From the NCBI RefSeq assembly GCF_025717045.1, contig NZ_JAOVZN010000008.1:270-64269 (forward strand): a stretch of DNA of 64,000 nucleotides. The letters run 5' to 3'. Under the pieces are notes generated by a model, which worked only from the letters and a program-made list of their open reading frames with translations, did not search any database and was not told the origin of the DNA. This stretch comes from Flavobacterium sp. SH_e (lineage in GTDB: Bacteria; Bacteroidota; Bacteroidia; Flavobacteriales; Flavobacteriaceae). A program made the position numbers and the translations under genes. Positions 52,332-62,370 of this stretch are shown in pieces; the stretch's first letter is position 1, and each line of letters opens with the position of its first letter.

Positions 52332-55076
52332 TTACAGACTTAATAAAAACTTTGACAGATTTTCGTCTTGTGTGAGGTTTAATTTCTTTCTAAGGCGATA
52401 TCTATGCAATTCTACACCTCTAAAAGAGATGTTCATCATAGGGGCAATTTCCTTAGAAGAAAGGTTCATTTTAAGATAAACACATAGTTTTATATCCTTT
52501 GGAGTTAAGTTTGGATATTTCTTAGAAAGGTTTATAATAAACTCGTTGTGAATTTGATTCAGATTGGTCTCAAATATTTCCCATTCGTGTTTATTTACTT
52601 CATTAATCTTAATCGCTTTTTTAATTTCGTTTTTAAGCTTGCCAAAATCTTTTTCTGTTTCTAAAATGCCTTGAATTTTATCAATCATTTCTGTTTGCTT
52701 CGCAATAGATAAAGATTTTCCTGCGACCTCCGAAGATTTTGCTTGTAATTCTAATTCTAAAATATGTTTCTCATATTCCTGAATGTTAAGCTCGTTTTCT
52801 TTTTTCAATTCCATTTCTAGAATTTCTCGCTGATGCTTTAATTCTTCTCCTTGCAATTTTAGTTTTTGCATATAACGAAGTTTATTCCATTTATAATAGA
52901 TAAATAGAACCACACCAACAACAAGTAGGTAAAGCAAAATCATCCAGAAAGAGAAATACCAAGGTTCTGCCACTTTAAATTTATAAGAAGAAACTTTGTC
53001 ATAAGTTGCTCCATCGTGTTTAAATATTTCAACAGAATGATAACCGCTTATTAAATTATTCAAAACAATTAATCCGTCAGAAATTGGGATAAAATCTTTT
53101 TCCTTGTCTAGTTTATAAAACAGATTTGGTTTACTTGCTCCGTAAATTCCAGAAATGACATGGATCTTTAATTCTGTATTGAATTTTATTTTCTCTTCAT
53201 TTGGAATTAAAACATCATTACTAAACGCTTCTATTTCAACTTTTGAATTTTGCTTGTTTTCATATTCAAGCTTAAGCGAAATAAATCCGTCATCTAGATT
53301 AAATAAATAATAGTTGTCTTTTTTGAAGATTCTTATATTTTCGTTTATCAGCTTTCCTTTATAATATTTCTCTTGAATTATATTCCAGATAAATTTATTT
53401 CCTTGAGCATAAATATGGTATAAGATTCCGTTCTGCAAAACCATAAAATGGTCTTCATCAATAGACACAACATCTGTTACATTCTTGAAACTTGCATTAA
53501 ACAAGTCATTTTGCTCCAGTTTATTAGCAATTGAATTATAGGTATACCAAGAATTATTAATAAGGAAAAGTATTTCTTTTCTAAACTCAAAAATCTTAAT
53601 TCCGAAATCATTCTTTATTTTACTTTGCTGAGTGACATTTTCTACTTTTAAAGTATTGTAATTATCATCCAACAAAACACGATACAAACCTCGATAATTG
53701 TCGGCAGCCCAAATTTCGTTTTTCTTGTTTTGGGCAACATATTTAATTGGTTTAGCAAGATCTTTTATTATTTTATAATGAGATAAATTCGTAGGATCAT
53801 CATAAACCAGAATACCACTATATGTCGATTGGAAATAAGTATTATTGATACTGCTTTTAGACATATTCCAACCACCGCTGACACCATTTATCTTGGTCAA
53901 AGTATTATTTTCATACGAAAAAGTACCGTCATTGTGGCCAATGATATATTTCCCGTCAATTAGAGAAATATTCCAGCCCTGTCCTTGGGTATTAGGCATC
54001 ATATTAAATTTTCCCGCACTATATTCAAAAATACCGTGATTAGAAGCAATTAAGTAACCTTTATTAATTGCCGCCACAGCATACACAGAACCTAAGAGCC
54101 CTGAATTATCATAAAAGAAAGAAATAGGAGAATTAACCTCAACATGAGCAATTCCGTTATCTAAACCAACCCAGAGATCATTTTCTCTATCCAATCCTAT
54201 ACTCAAAACTGAATTGTTCATTAAAACATTATCGCGTTCGATATTTTTATAGGAATTGTTTTTTAAATCTAAAATGAAAATTCCACGATTTCCAGTTCCA
54301 ACAATCAGCTTGTCATTTTTGACAAATTTTGCCACATTGATTGTTGCCGATTTTAAAGTTTCATTTATTGGATGTTCCCAGTTTTTTAAACCATTTTTCT
54401 CTACAATAAAAACTCCTTTTTTTTGTGTAAATATGTAAGTCTTGTTTTGATATTTCTCTATGGCATGAACAACAGTGTTTTTTAAAATATTCCATCCTTT
54501 AGGATTAGCAATATGATTCCCATTCATTTTAAAAATTCCGTCCTGTACAGATGCTACGTATAAATTCTGATCTACGCCAAAACAATACGAGATCAGAAAC
54601 GGAAACTTAATTTTTTTAATCGTTTTTCCATTATAAATAAAAACATCGTTGAAGGATTGAAAATAAAGTGATCCGTTGAATCGAAAGATCTTCCAGATTT
54701 CTTCGTTATCTTTTTCATCAAATAATCTAAGGTTTTTAGTAATCGAAACATAATGCATTGTTCCGTCTTTTCTATACCAATAACCAAATTCTTTATACGA
54801 GCCAGAATAGATTTTGTCACCTTCAATCAGAATTGATCGGATAATAGTTTTATTTGGAAGTGTATATTTTTCCCATTTTACGCCGTCGTAACGCAATAAA
54901 TAATGATTATTAGCAAAATACATGGCATCATCATTTCCTTGTACCACATTCCAGATCTGATTATCGCCCTGATAATCTGATTTACTGTAATTTTCGACAA
55001 ATGGAAGTAATTCTTGTGCTTGAAGTTGTAAAGCGATGAAAAAGAAGAAAACTGATTTAAAAAGTATCGATTTCAA
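52332..55076 (-). CDS. Membrane-spanning PUL regulator: propeller sensor, Y_Y_Y, TM helix, LuxR HTH
   Basis: About 914 residues. I place the start at the TTG at 55076 (MKSILFKSVFFFFIALQLQAQ, signal peptide); the upstream TTG at 55097 lies in the -7 box TATCTTTG. The N-terminal 600 residues contain propeller-type repeats (GNDDAMYFANNHYLLRYDG, LDRENDLWVGLDNGIAHVEV), followed by a Y_Y_Y-like sandwich, one TM helix (FWMILLYLLVVGVVLFIYY), a coiled coil and a LuxR-type HTH (LTPKDIKLCVYLKMNLSSKEIAPMMNISFRGVELHRYRLRKKL). There is no kinase or receiver domain, so the signal passes directly from periplasm to DNA-binding domain, unlike classical hybrid PUL regulators. It probably activates susC downstream. 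Confidence 0.9.
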   Translation of the reverse strand: MKSILFKSVFFFFIALQLQAQELLPFVENYSKSDYQGDNQIWNVVQGNDDAMYFANNHYLLRYDGVKWEKYTLPNKTIIRSILIEGDKIYSGSYKEFGYWYRKDGTMHYVSITKNLRLFDEKDNEEIWKIFRFNGSLYFQSFNDVFIYNGKTIKKIKFPFLISYCFGVDQNLYVASVQDGIFKMNGNHIANPKGWNILKNTVVHAIEKYQNKTYIFTQKKGVFIVEKNGLKNWEHPINETLKSATINVAKFVKNDKLIVGTGNRGIFILDLKNNSYKNIERDNVLMNNSVLSIGLDRENDLWVGLDNGIAHVEVNSPISFFYDNSGLLGSVYAVAAINKGYLIASNHGIFEYSAGKFNMMPNTQGQGWNISLIDGKYIIGHNDGTFSYENNTLTKINGVSGGWNMSKSSINNTYFQSTYSGILVYDDPTNLSHYKIIKDLAKPIKYVAQNKKNEIWAADNYRGLYRVLLDDNYNTLKVENVTQQSKIKNDFGIKIFEFRKEILFLINNSWYTYNSIANKLEQNDLFNASFKNVTDVVSIDEDHFMVLQNGILYHIYAQGNKFIWNIIQEKYYKGKLINENIRIFKKDNYYLFNLDDGFISLKLEYENKQNSKVEIEAFSNDVLIPNEEKIKFNTELKIHVISGIYGASKPNLFYKLDKEKDFIPISDGLIVLNNLISGYHSVEIFKHDGATYDKVSSYKFKVAEPWYFSFWMILLYLLVVGVVLFIYYKWNKLRYMQKLKLQGEELKHQREILEMELKKENELNIQEYEKHILELELQAKSSEVAGKSLSIAKQTEMIDKIQGILETEKDFGKLKNEIKKAIKINEVNKHEWEIFETNLNQIHNEFIINLSKKYPNLTPKDIKLCVYLKMNLSSKEIAPMMNISFRGVELHRYRLRKKLNLTQDENLSKFLLSL

Positions 55077-55094
55077 GATATTCGTTTTTAAATT

Positions 55095-55102
55095 CAAAGA
55101 TA
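55095..55102 (-). promoter_or_regulatory. -7 box of the PUL regulator gene
   Basis: The minus strand reads TATCTTTG, a full match to TAnnTTTG. It lies 18 bp upstream of the proposed TTG start at 55076. Confidence 0.65.
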
Positions 55103-55130
55103 CTCCAAATATTTAATTTCCGAAAAGCAA

Positions 55131-55156
55131 AAAAGCTTCCAAATGCAGAAGCTTTT
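55131..55156 (-). terminator. Terminator of the pta-ackA region
   Basis: AAAAGCTTC (55131-55139) and GAAGCTTTT (55148-55156), with A/T runs on both sides, between the 165-aa gene and the PUL regulator. Confidence 0.8.
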
Positions 55157-55193
55157 CTTATTATTACCTAAAAATAAAACAGTTAGCAGATAT

Positions 55194-55691
55194 TTAGCCA
55201 ATTAATCCTATTTTAAAGTCAACATTATCTTTCTCTAATTTTAGAATTAAACTGGAATTAGTTGCCTGTTCAACGTAAAATTCATCGCCTTCATTTATAT
55301 CATTCCAAAATTTTTCTATAAAACATACATTTCCAACTCTCCATTCATCAAAGATAATCTGATAGATTGTAGAATTATTTTCACTATCATAATGATAGTT
55401 CTTGTGTTTCACTTTTATAGTCCCAACATACTTTTGCCTATCTTTCAAATCGTTATATAAATTAGTATCCCTGAGCCAGCCTATAAGAAGAAAAGCATTG
55501 ATAACAATAACTGCAATTTTAAAAAAACAAAAAGTATCGTTTGAAGTATCACGGCCCGTAGACAAATAAACAATTAAGAGGACAATAAGCGTAAAACCTG
55601 ATCCCAAAAGCCTAATGACAGAATTAGCTTTAATTCTATTTTTAACCAATATAATATCTTCTTTTGTGAGCGGAATTTTTGTTACTGCCAT
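55194..55691 (-). CDS. Two-helix membrane protein of unknown function downstream of ackA
   Basis: A 165-residue protein. Two membrane helices (VIRLLGSGFTLIVLLIVYLST and FFKIAVIVINAFLLIGWL) are followed by a soluble beta-rich domain (YVGTIKVKHKNYHYDSENNSTIYQIIFDEWRVGNV, DEFYVEQATNSSLILKLEKDN). No known family recognised. It starts 17 bp after the ackA stop codon and could be a late member of that transcript. Confidence 0.75.
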   Translation of the reverse strand: MAVTKIPLTKEDIILVKNRIKANSVIRLLGSGFTLIVLLIVYLSTGRDTSNDTFCFFKIAVIVINAFLLIGWLRDTNLYNDLKDRQKYVGTIKVKHKNYHYDSENNSTIYQIIFDEWRVGNVCFIEKFWNDINEGDEFYVEQATNSSLILKLEKDNVDFKIGLIG

Positions 55692-55708
55692 CTAAATAAA
55701 TCGGTTTA

Positions 55709-56893
55709 TTAATTTTCTAATAATTGATAAACCTGATTTGCAATTTCGTATTCTTCATCTGTTGGAACAACTAAAACTTTTACAATAGAATTTTCTGAAT
55801 TGATTTCTCTCAATTCTTTTGAACGAATTTGATTTTTTTCCTTATCAATTTCAATTCCGAAATAATCCATATCGGTGCAAATTAAATTACGCATAAATGA
55901 AGAATTTTCTCCAATTCCAGCCGTAAAAACAATTGCATTTAATCCATTTAAAGCTGCGGCATAAGCGCCAATTGTTTTTCTAATTCTATACGCATTCATT
56001 TGTAAAGCCAGTTGACAATCTTTGTTTCCTTTCTCTGCTTCTGCTTCAATATCACGTAAATCGCTGTAACCTGTGAGTCCTAGCATACCGCTTTGTTTTA
56101 ATAAAACGGCGTTCACTTCATCTGGAGTATATCCTAAATTTTTAATCATATAAAATACAACCGACTGGTCAATATCTCCTGCGCGCGTTCCCATTATCAA
56201 ACCATTTGAAGGAGAAAATCCCATTGAAGTATCAATACATTTTCCGTTTTTAATAGCTGCCATACTGCAACCGTTTCCTAAATGAATGGTAATTATTTTT
56301 GAATTATCCTTTAAATAATTAATCGCTTTTTCAGAAACATATTTATGACTTGTTCCATGAAAACCATAAACGCGAACTTTATTTTCTGTTAACAGATAAT
56401 TCGGAATAGCATATTTATAAGCTACTTCTGGCATTGTTTGGTGAAAAGCCGTATCAAAAACCGCAATTTGCTCGGCCGAACTGAAAATTTCTTCTGCCAC
56501 ATTAATTCCTTCTAAATTAGCAGGATTGTGTAATGGCGCCAATTCAAAAAGCTGTTTAATTTTTGCTTTTACTTTTTCATCAATTTTTACTGTAGCGCTA
56601 AAATCGCTTCCGCCATGAACGACACGATGTCCCACCGCCGAAATTTCTGAAGTAGATTTAATAACGCCTTTTTCAGCATCCAAAAGCATATTGGCTACTT
56701 TTTGCAAACCTACTTTATGATTCGGAATTGGAAGCGTTTCTTCGCGTGAAGCAACAGCCGTTTTAAAAGTAATATTTGAAGTTTCTAAACCAATTCTATC
56801 AATCATACCAGAACAAATTACTTCATTTTCTGGCATTACCATTAATTGATATTTAATTGAAGAACTCCCTGAGTTTATTATAAGTATTTTCAT
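55709..56893 (-). CDS. ackA: Acetate kinase
   Basis: Interconverts acetyl phosphate plus ADP with acetate plus ATP. The 394-residue ASKHA-fold protein has MKILIINSGSSSIKYQLM, AVGHRVVHGGSDFS (substrate Arg), AVFDTAFHQTMPEVAYKYAIP, VRVYGFHGTSHKYVS, HLGNGCSMAAI, DTSMGFSPSNGLIMGTRAGDID and FTAGIGENSSFMR. All catalytic motifs are intact. It lies 157 bp after pta on the same strand; together they form the acetate overflow and activation pathway. Confidence 0.98.
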   Translation of the reverse strand: MKILIINSGSSSIKYQLMVMPENEVICSGMIDRIGLETSNITFKTAVASREETLPIPNHKVGLQKVANMLLDAEKGVIKSTSEISAVGHRVVHGGSDFSATVKIDEKVKAKIKQLFELAPLHNPANLEGINVAEEIFSSAEQIAVFDTAFHQTMPEVAYKYAIPNYLLTENKVRVYGFHGTSHKYVSEKAINYLKDNSKIITIHLGNGCSMAAIKNGKCIDTSMGFSPSNGLIMGTRAGDIDQSVVFYMIKNLGYTPDEVNAVLLKQSGMLGLTGYSDLRDIEAEAEKGNKDCQLALQMNAYRIRKTIGAYAAALNGLNAIVFTAGIGENSSFMRNLICTDMDYFGIEIDKEKNQIRSKELREINSENSIVKVLVVPTDEEYEIANQVYQLLEN

Positions 56894-57050
56894 TTTTTAT
56901 AAAGATTCTAAGATGCTAAGTTTCTAAGGTGATGAGTTTTTTTTACTCAAAGTTTTTTATTTTTTCTATAATCATGAATTCACATTTAAACAAAAGTAAT
57001 TTTCAAGGCAAAGTATAATTAATAATTTACCATTAACAATTCACAATTAT

Positions 57051-59144
57051 TTACATTCCCTGCGCCTGAATGGCTGTAATGACTACTGTATTGATAATAT
57101 CATCTACAGTACAGCCACGGCTTAAATCGTTTACAGGCTTGTTTAAACCTTGTAACATTGGACCAATTGCTAAAGCTCCGGTTTCTCTTTGAACCGCTTT
57201 ATAAGTATTGTTTCCTGTATTTAAATCAGGAAAAATCAACACGCTAGCTTGTCCTGCCACTTCAGAATCAGGCATTTTGCTTTTTCCAACACTTAAATCA
57301 ACCGCTGCATCGTATTGAATCGGTCCTTCAATTTTTAAATCTGGTCTTTTTTCTTTTACAATGGCTGTTGCAGTTCTTACTTTATCAACCTCATCTCCTT
57401 TTCCTGATGATCCAGAAGAATAAGAAAGCATAGCTATTTTGGGTTCAATTCCGAATGCTAAACTTGATTCTGCAGAAGAAATTGCGATTTCTGCCAATTG
57501 TTCTGCCGTCGGATTTGGATTGATGGCACAATCTCCAAAAACAGAAACTCTATCTTCTAAGCACATGAAAAATACAGAAGAAACTACAGACGAATTTGGT
57601 TTTGTTTTAATGAATTGTAATGCTGGCAAAATAGTATGTTGCGTGGTGTGTGCTGCGCCAGAAACCATTCCGTCAGCGTGGCCTTTGTAAACCATCATCG
57701 TTCCAAAATACGAAACATCTTCCATTAAATCTCTTGCCATTGTGATACTTACATTTTTCGCTTTTCTAAGCTCATAGTAAGTATTAGCATAATCTTCATA
57801 CATTTCAGATTCGATCGGATTTATGATGTTTACTTTAGAAAAATCAAATGTGAGTCCAAGTTCCGCAACTTTGCTTTCAATTTGCTTTTTGTCTCCAATA
57901 ATAGAAATATCTACCACATCCATATCTAATAATCTTGATGCTGCTGTAATAATTCGGTCATCATTTCCTTCTGGCAATACAATATGTTTTCTATGCTGTT
58001 TCGCTCTTTTAACCATATTGTATTGAAACATTTTTGGCGTCATGCCTTCAGGTTGGAAAGTAATTACTCTTTGCGATAAAGCTTCGATTTCGACATACTT
58101 TTCAAAAGTATTGATTGATGTTTCAATTTTGTGCGTATTGTTAGCGTAAATCTGTGATTTAATAGAGCCTATTTTATTGGTAATATGATAAGTTCCGCCA
58201 TCAACAGCAATAATTGGCACAATGGCAGAAAGCCCTTCAATAAGCTTTAAAATGCTTTCTTCTGGAACAATATTTCCAGTCAAGATAATCCCTGAAATAG
58301 TTGGATAATTAACCGATTCATTGGCTTGTAAGGCTCCTAAAATAATATCTGAACGATCTCCAGGAGTGATTACCAAAGCGTTGTCATGCAAATGCACTAA
58401 ATAATTATGCAATTGCATCGCTCCAACACTATAGTGACCAATTTCGTTGTTTAAATAGTTCTCTCCAAATAATACTTTAGCATTCAATTCGTTTACAATT
58501 TCCTGCATAGTTGGATTATTCAAACTAGAAACAAGCGGAATTGTGTTGATTAATACGTTTGACGGCAGACTTTTTTGTAAACTATTGGTAACCAATTCGA
58601 TATTCTCTGGCTGGACTTTATTTGCAAAAACTGATAAAACTTCAACCTCTTTTAATTTGAAAGAATCGTAAACCAAATACAAACTGTCTAAAAGTTCTTC
58701 TAAAGTTTTACCAACTCCAGAACCAACAATTATGGTTGGAATTCCAAGGTTTTTAGCTATTAAAACATTCAAATCTAATTCGATCGAAGTTCCTTCTCCG
58801 GTAAAGCTTGTTCCTTCAACCAAAACAAAATCGAAACGTTCTTCTAGTTTTTTATACTTTTCAATAATTAAATCGAGAACCTCTCCTATTTTACCTTTAT
58901 TCTTTTTCTTAATTAATCTGCTTTTAGTAATAGCGTACGCATCATCAAACGCAATATCAAGGTTAAAATAAGACAAAACGGTCTCGATATGATTATCTAC
59001 CTCACCATCAACAAAATCTTCTATTATAGGTCTAAAATACCCTACTTTGGCTGTTTTACCAATTAAGATACTCATCAAACCGAGCGTGATAATTGATTTA
59101 CCACTATTATGGTCACTAGTGGCTATATATATTGCTTTACTCAT
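57051..59144 (-). CDS. pta: Phosphate acetyltransferase (long, BioD-like N-terminal form)
   Basis: Exchanges acetyl-CoA and acetyl phosphate. The 697-residue protein is the long bacterial form: an N-terminal P-loop BioD-like domain (YIATSDHNSGKSIITLGLM), a middle DRTGG-type domain (about 215-330), and a C-terminal catalytic domain from about 370 (RKHIVLPEGNDDRIITAA, VSYFGTMMVYKGHADGMVSGA, AMLSYSSGSSGKGDEVDKVRTA, FPDLNTGNNTYKAVQ). It precedes ackA. A -7 box TAAATTTG lies at 59170-59177 on the minus strand. Confidence 0.97.
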   Translation of the reverse strand: MSKAIYIATSDHNSGKSIITLGLMSILIGKTAKVGYFRPIIEDFVDGEVDNHIETVLSYFNLDIAFDDAYAITKSRLIKKKNKGKIGEVLDLIIEKYKKLEERFDFVLVEGTSFTGEGTSIELDLNVLIAKNLGIPTIIVGSGVGKTLEELLDSLYLVYDSFKLKEVEVLSVFANKVQPENIELVTNSLQKSLPSNVLINTIPLVSSLNNPTMQEIVNELNAKVLFGENYLNNEIGHYSVGAMQLHNYLVHLHDNALVITPGDRSDIILGALQANESVNYPTISGIILTGNIVPEESILKLIEGLSAIVPIIAVDGGTYHITNKIGSIKSQIYANNTHKIETSINTFEKYVEIEALSQRVITFQPEGMTPKMFQYNMVKRAKQHRKHIVLPEGNDDRIITAASRLLDMDVVDISIIGDKKQIESKVAELGLTFDFSKVNIINPIESEMYEDYANTYYELRKAKNVSITMARDLMEDVSYFGTMMVYKGHADGMVSGAAHTTQHTILPALQFIKTKPNSSVVSSVFFMCLEDRVSVFGDCAINPNPTAEQLAEIAISSAESSLAFGIEPKIAMLSYSSGSSGKGDEVDKVRTATAIVKEKRPDLKIEGPIQYDAAVDLSVGKSKMPDSEVAGQASVLIFPDLNTGNNTYKAVQRETGALAIGPMLQGLNKPVNDLSRGCTVDDIINTVVITAIQAQGM

Positions 59145-59169
59145 AATTATTTATATTTATTCTAAATAA

Positions 59170-59177
59170 CAAATTTA
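59170..59177 (-). promoter_or_regulatory. -7 box of pta
   Basis: The minus strand reads TAAATTTG, matching TAnnTTTG, 25 bp upstream of the pta ATG in the gap after corA. Confidence 0.6.
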
Positions 59178-59211
59178 TGTAAAATCACATTCTTCTAAAA
59201 CAAAACAAACG

Positions 59212-60285
59212 TTAAAACCATCGTCTTTTCTTAAAATAAATGATTAGGGCTATTACCAGCAAAAACATTACGCCCATTACTACAAAATAGCCATTTTGCA
59301 TTTTGAGTTCTGGCATATTTTCAAAGTTCATTCCGTACACTCCCACAATAAAAGTAAGCGGAATAAATATTGCTGAAATAATAGTCAGCGTTTTCATGAT
59401 TTCGTTCATTTTTCTGCTTTGTTCTGAAAAATAAAAGTTAGAAGCACTTTCTAAAGCACTCATATCTGATTCTATTTGATCCAAAAGCTCCAAACTCTTT
59501 TGATGCAATCTAATAAAGAAATTGAAAGTGTCTTTCTGAATTAAACCATTATCTTCATCATCGTCTTTTTTCGTTTTCAAATAATAAAGCGAATCTCTAA
59601 GCGGTACTATAGAACGTTTTAGAAAATTTAAATTATCTCGGTGATTTTCAATTTTTTCTAAAATAATAGGTTTCGCTTCTTTTTTTGTCAAATTGATTAA
59701 TTCTTCAATCTTATCTTCTTCGTCTTCCAATGTGATGTAGAAATTCTCCATAACAGCGTCTAAAAGTAAATACAAGAGATAATCTACCTTTTTGGTTCTA
59801 ACTATTCCCGCATGCGTACGTAAACGCTCTCGAATATGCGTGAAGAAGTCGCTTCGTTTTTCTTGAAAGGAAATTAAAATTCCATCCTTCAAAATAAAGC
59901 TTAATTGCTCTACACTAATATTATCTGAATATTCAGAAGGAAGAAGTGATTTTATATTGAAGAACAGAATATCTTGCTGATCCTCTAATTTTGTTCTTTT
60001 GGTAGTATTTAAAATATCGGCAAGCAGGAAATCGTCTAATTTGAAATGCGCACCAATCGTTTTAATAAGGTCAATATCATTAAGTCCATGAATATTGAGC
60101 CAATTGTTTTTTGTATAATCAAAACAAGAATTTAATGCCAAGACGGTAAACTTATCGTATTCGACAACATCAGCGTCATTATATACAAAAAGCTGCATCT
60201 CTGTTTCATGTTCTTTATGCGTGCCAGTATACTCTAAAGTAATGTGTTGCAGCTTGCGCCCTTTCTTGTATTTAATCTTTCTCAT
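59212..60285 (-). CDS. corA: Magnesium/cobalt transporter CorA
   Basis: A pentameric inner-membrane Mg2+ channel. The 357-residue protein has the long cytoplasmic funnel (FKLDDFLLADILNTTKRTKLEDQQDILFF, then a helical stretch with RDSLYYL) and two C-terminal TM helices. The selectivity motif YGMNFENMPEL (GMN) is present between TIISAIFIPLTFIVGV and YFVVMGVMFLLVIALIIYF, and a basic tail KKRRWF ends it. It lies between pta and dnaK in the same direction but is probably separately transcribed. Confidence 0.97.
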   Translation of the reverse strand: MRKIKYKKGRKLQHITLEYTGTHKEHETEMQLFVYNDADVVEYDKFTVLALNSCFDYTKNNWLNIHGLNDIDLIKTIGAHFKLDDFLLADILNTTKRTKLEDQQDILFFNIKSLLPSEYSDNISVEQLSFILKDGILISFQEKRSDFFTHIRERLRTHAGIVRTKKVDYLLYLLLDAVMENFYITLEDEEDKIEELINLTKKEAKPIILEKIENHRDNLNFLKRSIVPLRDSLYYLKTKKDDDEDNGLIQKDTFNFFIRLHQKSLELLDQIESDMSALESASNFYFSEQSRKMNEIMKTLTIISAIFIPLTFIVGVYGMNFENMPELKMQNGYFVVMGVMFLLVIALIIYFKKRRWF

Positions 60286-60368
60286 TCACGAAAATTTACA
60301 ATAGTAATATTACGAAAAAGAATTTGAACAGGAAATGACATTTATCAGTTTGTGGAAAACCTAGAGTT

Positions 60369-60475
60369 AGACGCACTACAGTGCGTCTCTATGTAAAACA
60401 ATACCCATAAAAAAAACCGAGCCATTTCTGACTCGGTTTTTATATTCAATTGTAAAGACGCACTGCAGTGCTTCT
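60369..60475. repeat. Two copies of an AGACGCACTnCAGTGCGTCT palindrome flanking a terminator
   Basis: AGACGCACTACAGTGCGTCT (60369-60388) and AGACGCACTGCAGTGCTTCT (60456-60475) differ at two positions and bracket the dnaK terminator. I recall similar GACGCACTGCAGTGCGTC palindromes in Flavobacterium intergenic DNA, so this is likely another short interspersed repeat. Confidence 0.8.
60413..60440 (-). terminator. Terminator of dnaK
   Basis: AAAACCGAG (60413-60421) pairs with CTCGGTTTT (60432-60440), followed by a T run on the minus strand. Confidence 0.88.
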
Positions 60476-60486
60476 CTACGAGTAAA

Positions 60487-62370
60487 TTATTTTACTTCTT
60501 CGAATTCAACGTCTTCAACGTTGTCTCCAGAAGACTGCTCTTGTTGTGGAGCAGCTTGTTGTCCTTCACCACCTTGAGCGTACATTGCTTCTGTAGCTGT
60601 TTTCCAAGCTGCATTTACATTGTCTAATCCTTTTTGGATTGCGTCAAGATCTTGAGATTGGTGAGCCATTCTCAATTCAGTTAAAGCATATTCGATAGCT
60701 GTTTTTTGATCGTCTGTCAATTTATCTCCTAACTCTTTCAATTGAGATTCAGTTTGGAAGATAGTACTGTCAGCTTCGTTCAATTTCTCAGCTCTTTCTT
60801 TTGCAATTCTGTCAGCATCAGCGTTAGCTTCAGCATCTTTTTTCATTTTTTCGATTTCTTCAGCTGTTAATCCAGAAGAAGCTTCGATACGGATATCGTG
60901 AGATTTTCCTGTTCCTTTATCAGTTGCAGAAACTTTGATGATACCATTAGCATCGATATCGAAAGTTACTTCGATTTGAGGAACTCCTCTTGGTGCTGGT
61001 GGAATACCATCTAAGTGGAAACGACCGATAGTTTTGTTATCAGCTGCCATTGCTCTTTCTCCTTGTAATACGTGGATTTCAACAGATGGTTGAGAATCAG
61101 CAGCAGTAGAGAATACTTGAGATTTTTTAGTTGGAATAGTTGTGTTAGACTCGATTAATTTAGTCAATACACCACCCATAGTTTCGATACCTAAAGAAAG
61201 AGGCGTTACGTCAAGTAACAATACATCTTTTACATCTCCAGATAAAACTCCACCTTGAATAGCAGCTCCAATAGCCACAACCTCATCAGGGTTAACACCT
61301 TTAGAAGCTTTTTTACCGAAGAATTTTTCAACTTCGTCAGCGATTCTTGGCATACGAGTAGAACCTCCTACAAGGATTACTTCGTCGATATCAGATGTAG
61401 ATAAACCTGCATCTTTTAATGCTTTAGCAACTGGTTCCATAGAACGTTTTACTAATGCATCAGATAATTGCTCAAATTTAGCTCTAGATAATTTTTTCAC
61501 TAAGTGTTTTGGTCCAGAAGCAGTAGCAGTTACGTAAGGTAAGTTGATTTCTGTTTCAGCAGAAGATGATAATTCAATCTTAGCTTTCTCAGCAGCTTCT
61601 TTCAAACGCTGTAATGACATTGGATCTAAACGTAAATCAATACCTTCTTCAGATTTGAATTCGTCAGCTAACCAGTCAATAATAACTTGGTCAAAATCAT
61701 CACCACCTAAGTGAGTATCACCATTTGTAGATAATACTTCAAATACACCGTCTCCTAATTCAAGAACAGAGATATCAAAAGTACCTCCACCTAAATCGTA
61801 AACAGCAATTTTTTGATCATTTCCTTTTTTATCTAATCCGTAAGCAAGTGCAGCAGCAGTTGGCTCGTTGATGATACGCATAACTTTAAGACCAGCGATT
61901 TCACCAGCTTCTTTTGTAGCTTGACGCTGAGCATCATTAAAGTAAGCAGGAACCGTAATAACTGCCTCAGTTACTGTTTGACCTAAATAGTCTTCAGCAG
62001 TTTTTTTCATTTTTTGAAGTGTCATTGCAGACAATTCTTGAGCAGTGTATAAACGACCGTCAATATCCACACGTGGAGTATTGTTGTCACCTTTTACAAC
62101 ACTGTAAGGAACTCTTTTTGCCTCATCTTGAGTTTCAGCAAAAGTGTGTCCCATAAAACGTTTAATAGAAGCAATCGTTTTTGTAGGATTCGTTACTGCT
62201 TGTCTTTTTGCAGGATCACCTACTTTAATTTCTCCACCTTCAACAAAAGCGATGATAGATGGTGTAGTTCTTTTTCCTTCTGCGTTAGGGATAACAACTG
62301 CTTCGTTACCTTCCATTACAGAAACACAAGAGTTCGTCGTACCTAAGTCAATTCCGATTATTTTACCCAT
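60487..62370 (-). CDS. dnaK: Molecular chaperone DnaK (Hsp70)
   Basis: An ATP-driven folding chaperone. The 627-residue protein has the Hsp70 signatures [39 protein letters not shown] and [13 protein letters not shown], the linker [16 protein letters not shown], the beta-sandwich substrate domain, the helical lid and the C-terminal [13 protein letters not shown] (the EEVD-like end of bacterial DnaK). dnaJ and grpE are not adjacent in the window. The upstream region lacks an obvious TAnnTTTG box but is rich in inverted repeats. Confidence 0.98.
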   Translation of the reverse strand: MGKIIGIDLGTTNSCVSVMEGNEAVVIPNAEGKRTTPSIIAFVEGGEIKVGDPAKRQAVTNPTKTIASIKRFMGHTFAETQDEAKRVPYSVVKGDNNTPRVDIDGRLYTAQELSAMTLQKMKKTAEDYLGQTVTEAVITVPAYFNDAQRQATKEAGEIAGLKVMRIINEPTAAALAYGLDKKGNDQKIAVYDLGGGTFDISVLELGDGVFEVLSTNGDTHLGGDDFDQVIIDWLADEFKSEEGIDLRLDPMSLQRLKEAAEKAKIELSSSAETEINLPYVTATASGPKHLVKKLSRAKFEQLSDALVKRSMEPVAKALKDAGLSTSDIDEVILVGGSTRMPRIADEVEKFFGKKASKGVNPDEVVAIGAAIQGGVLSGDVKDVLLLDVTPLSLGIETMGGVLTKLIESNTTIPTKKSQVFSTAADSQPSVEIHVLQGERAMAADNKTIGRFHLDGIPPAPRGVPQIEVTFDIDANGIIKVSATDKGTGKSHDIRIEASSGLTAEEIEKMKKDAEANADADRIAKERAEKLNEADSTIFQTESQLKELGDKLTDDQKTAIEYALTELRMAHQSQDLDAIQKGLDNVNAAWKTATEAMYAQGGEGQQAAPQQEQSSGDNVEDVEFEEVK

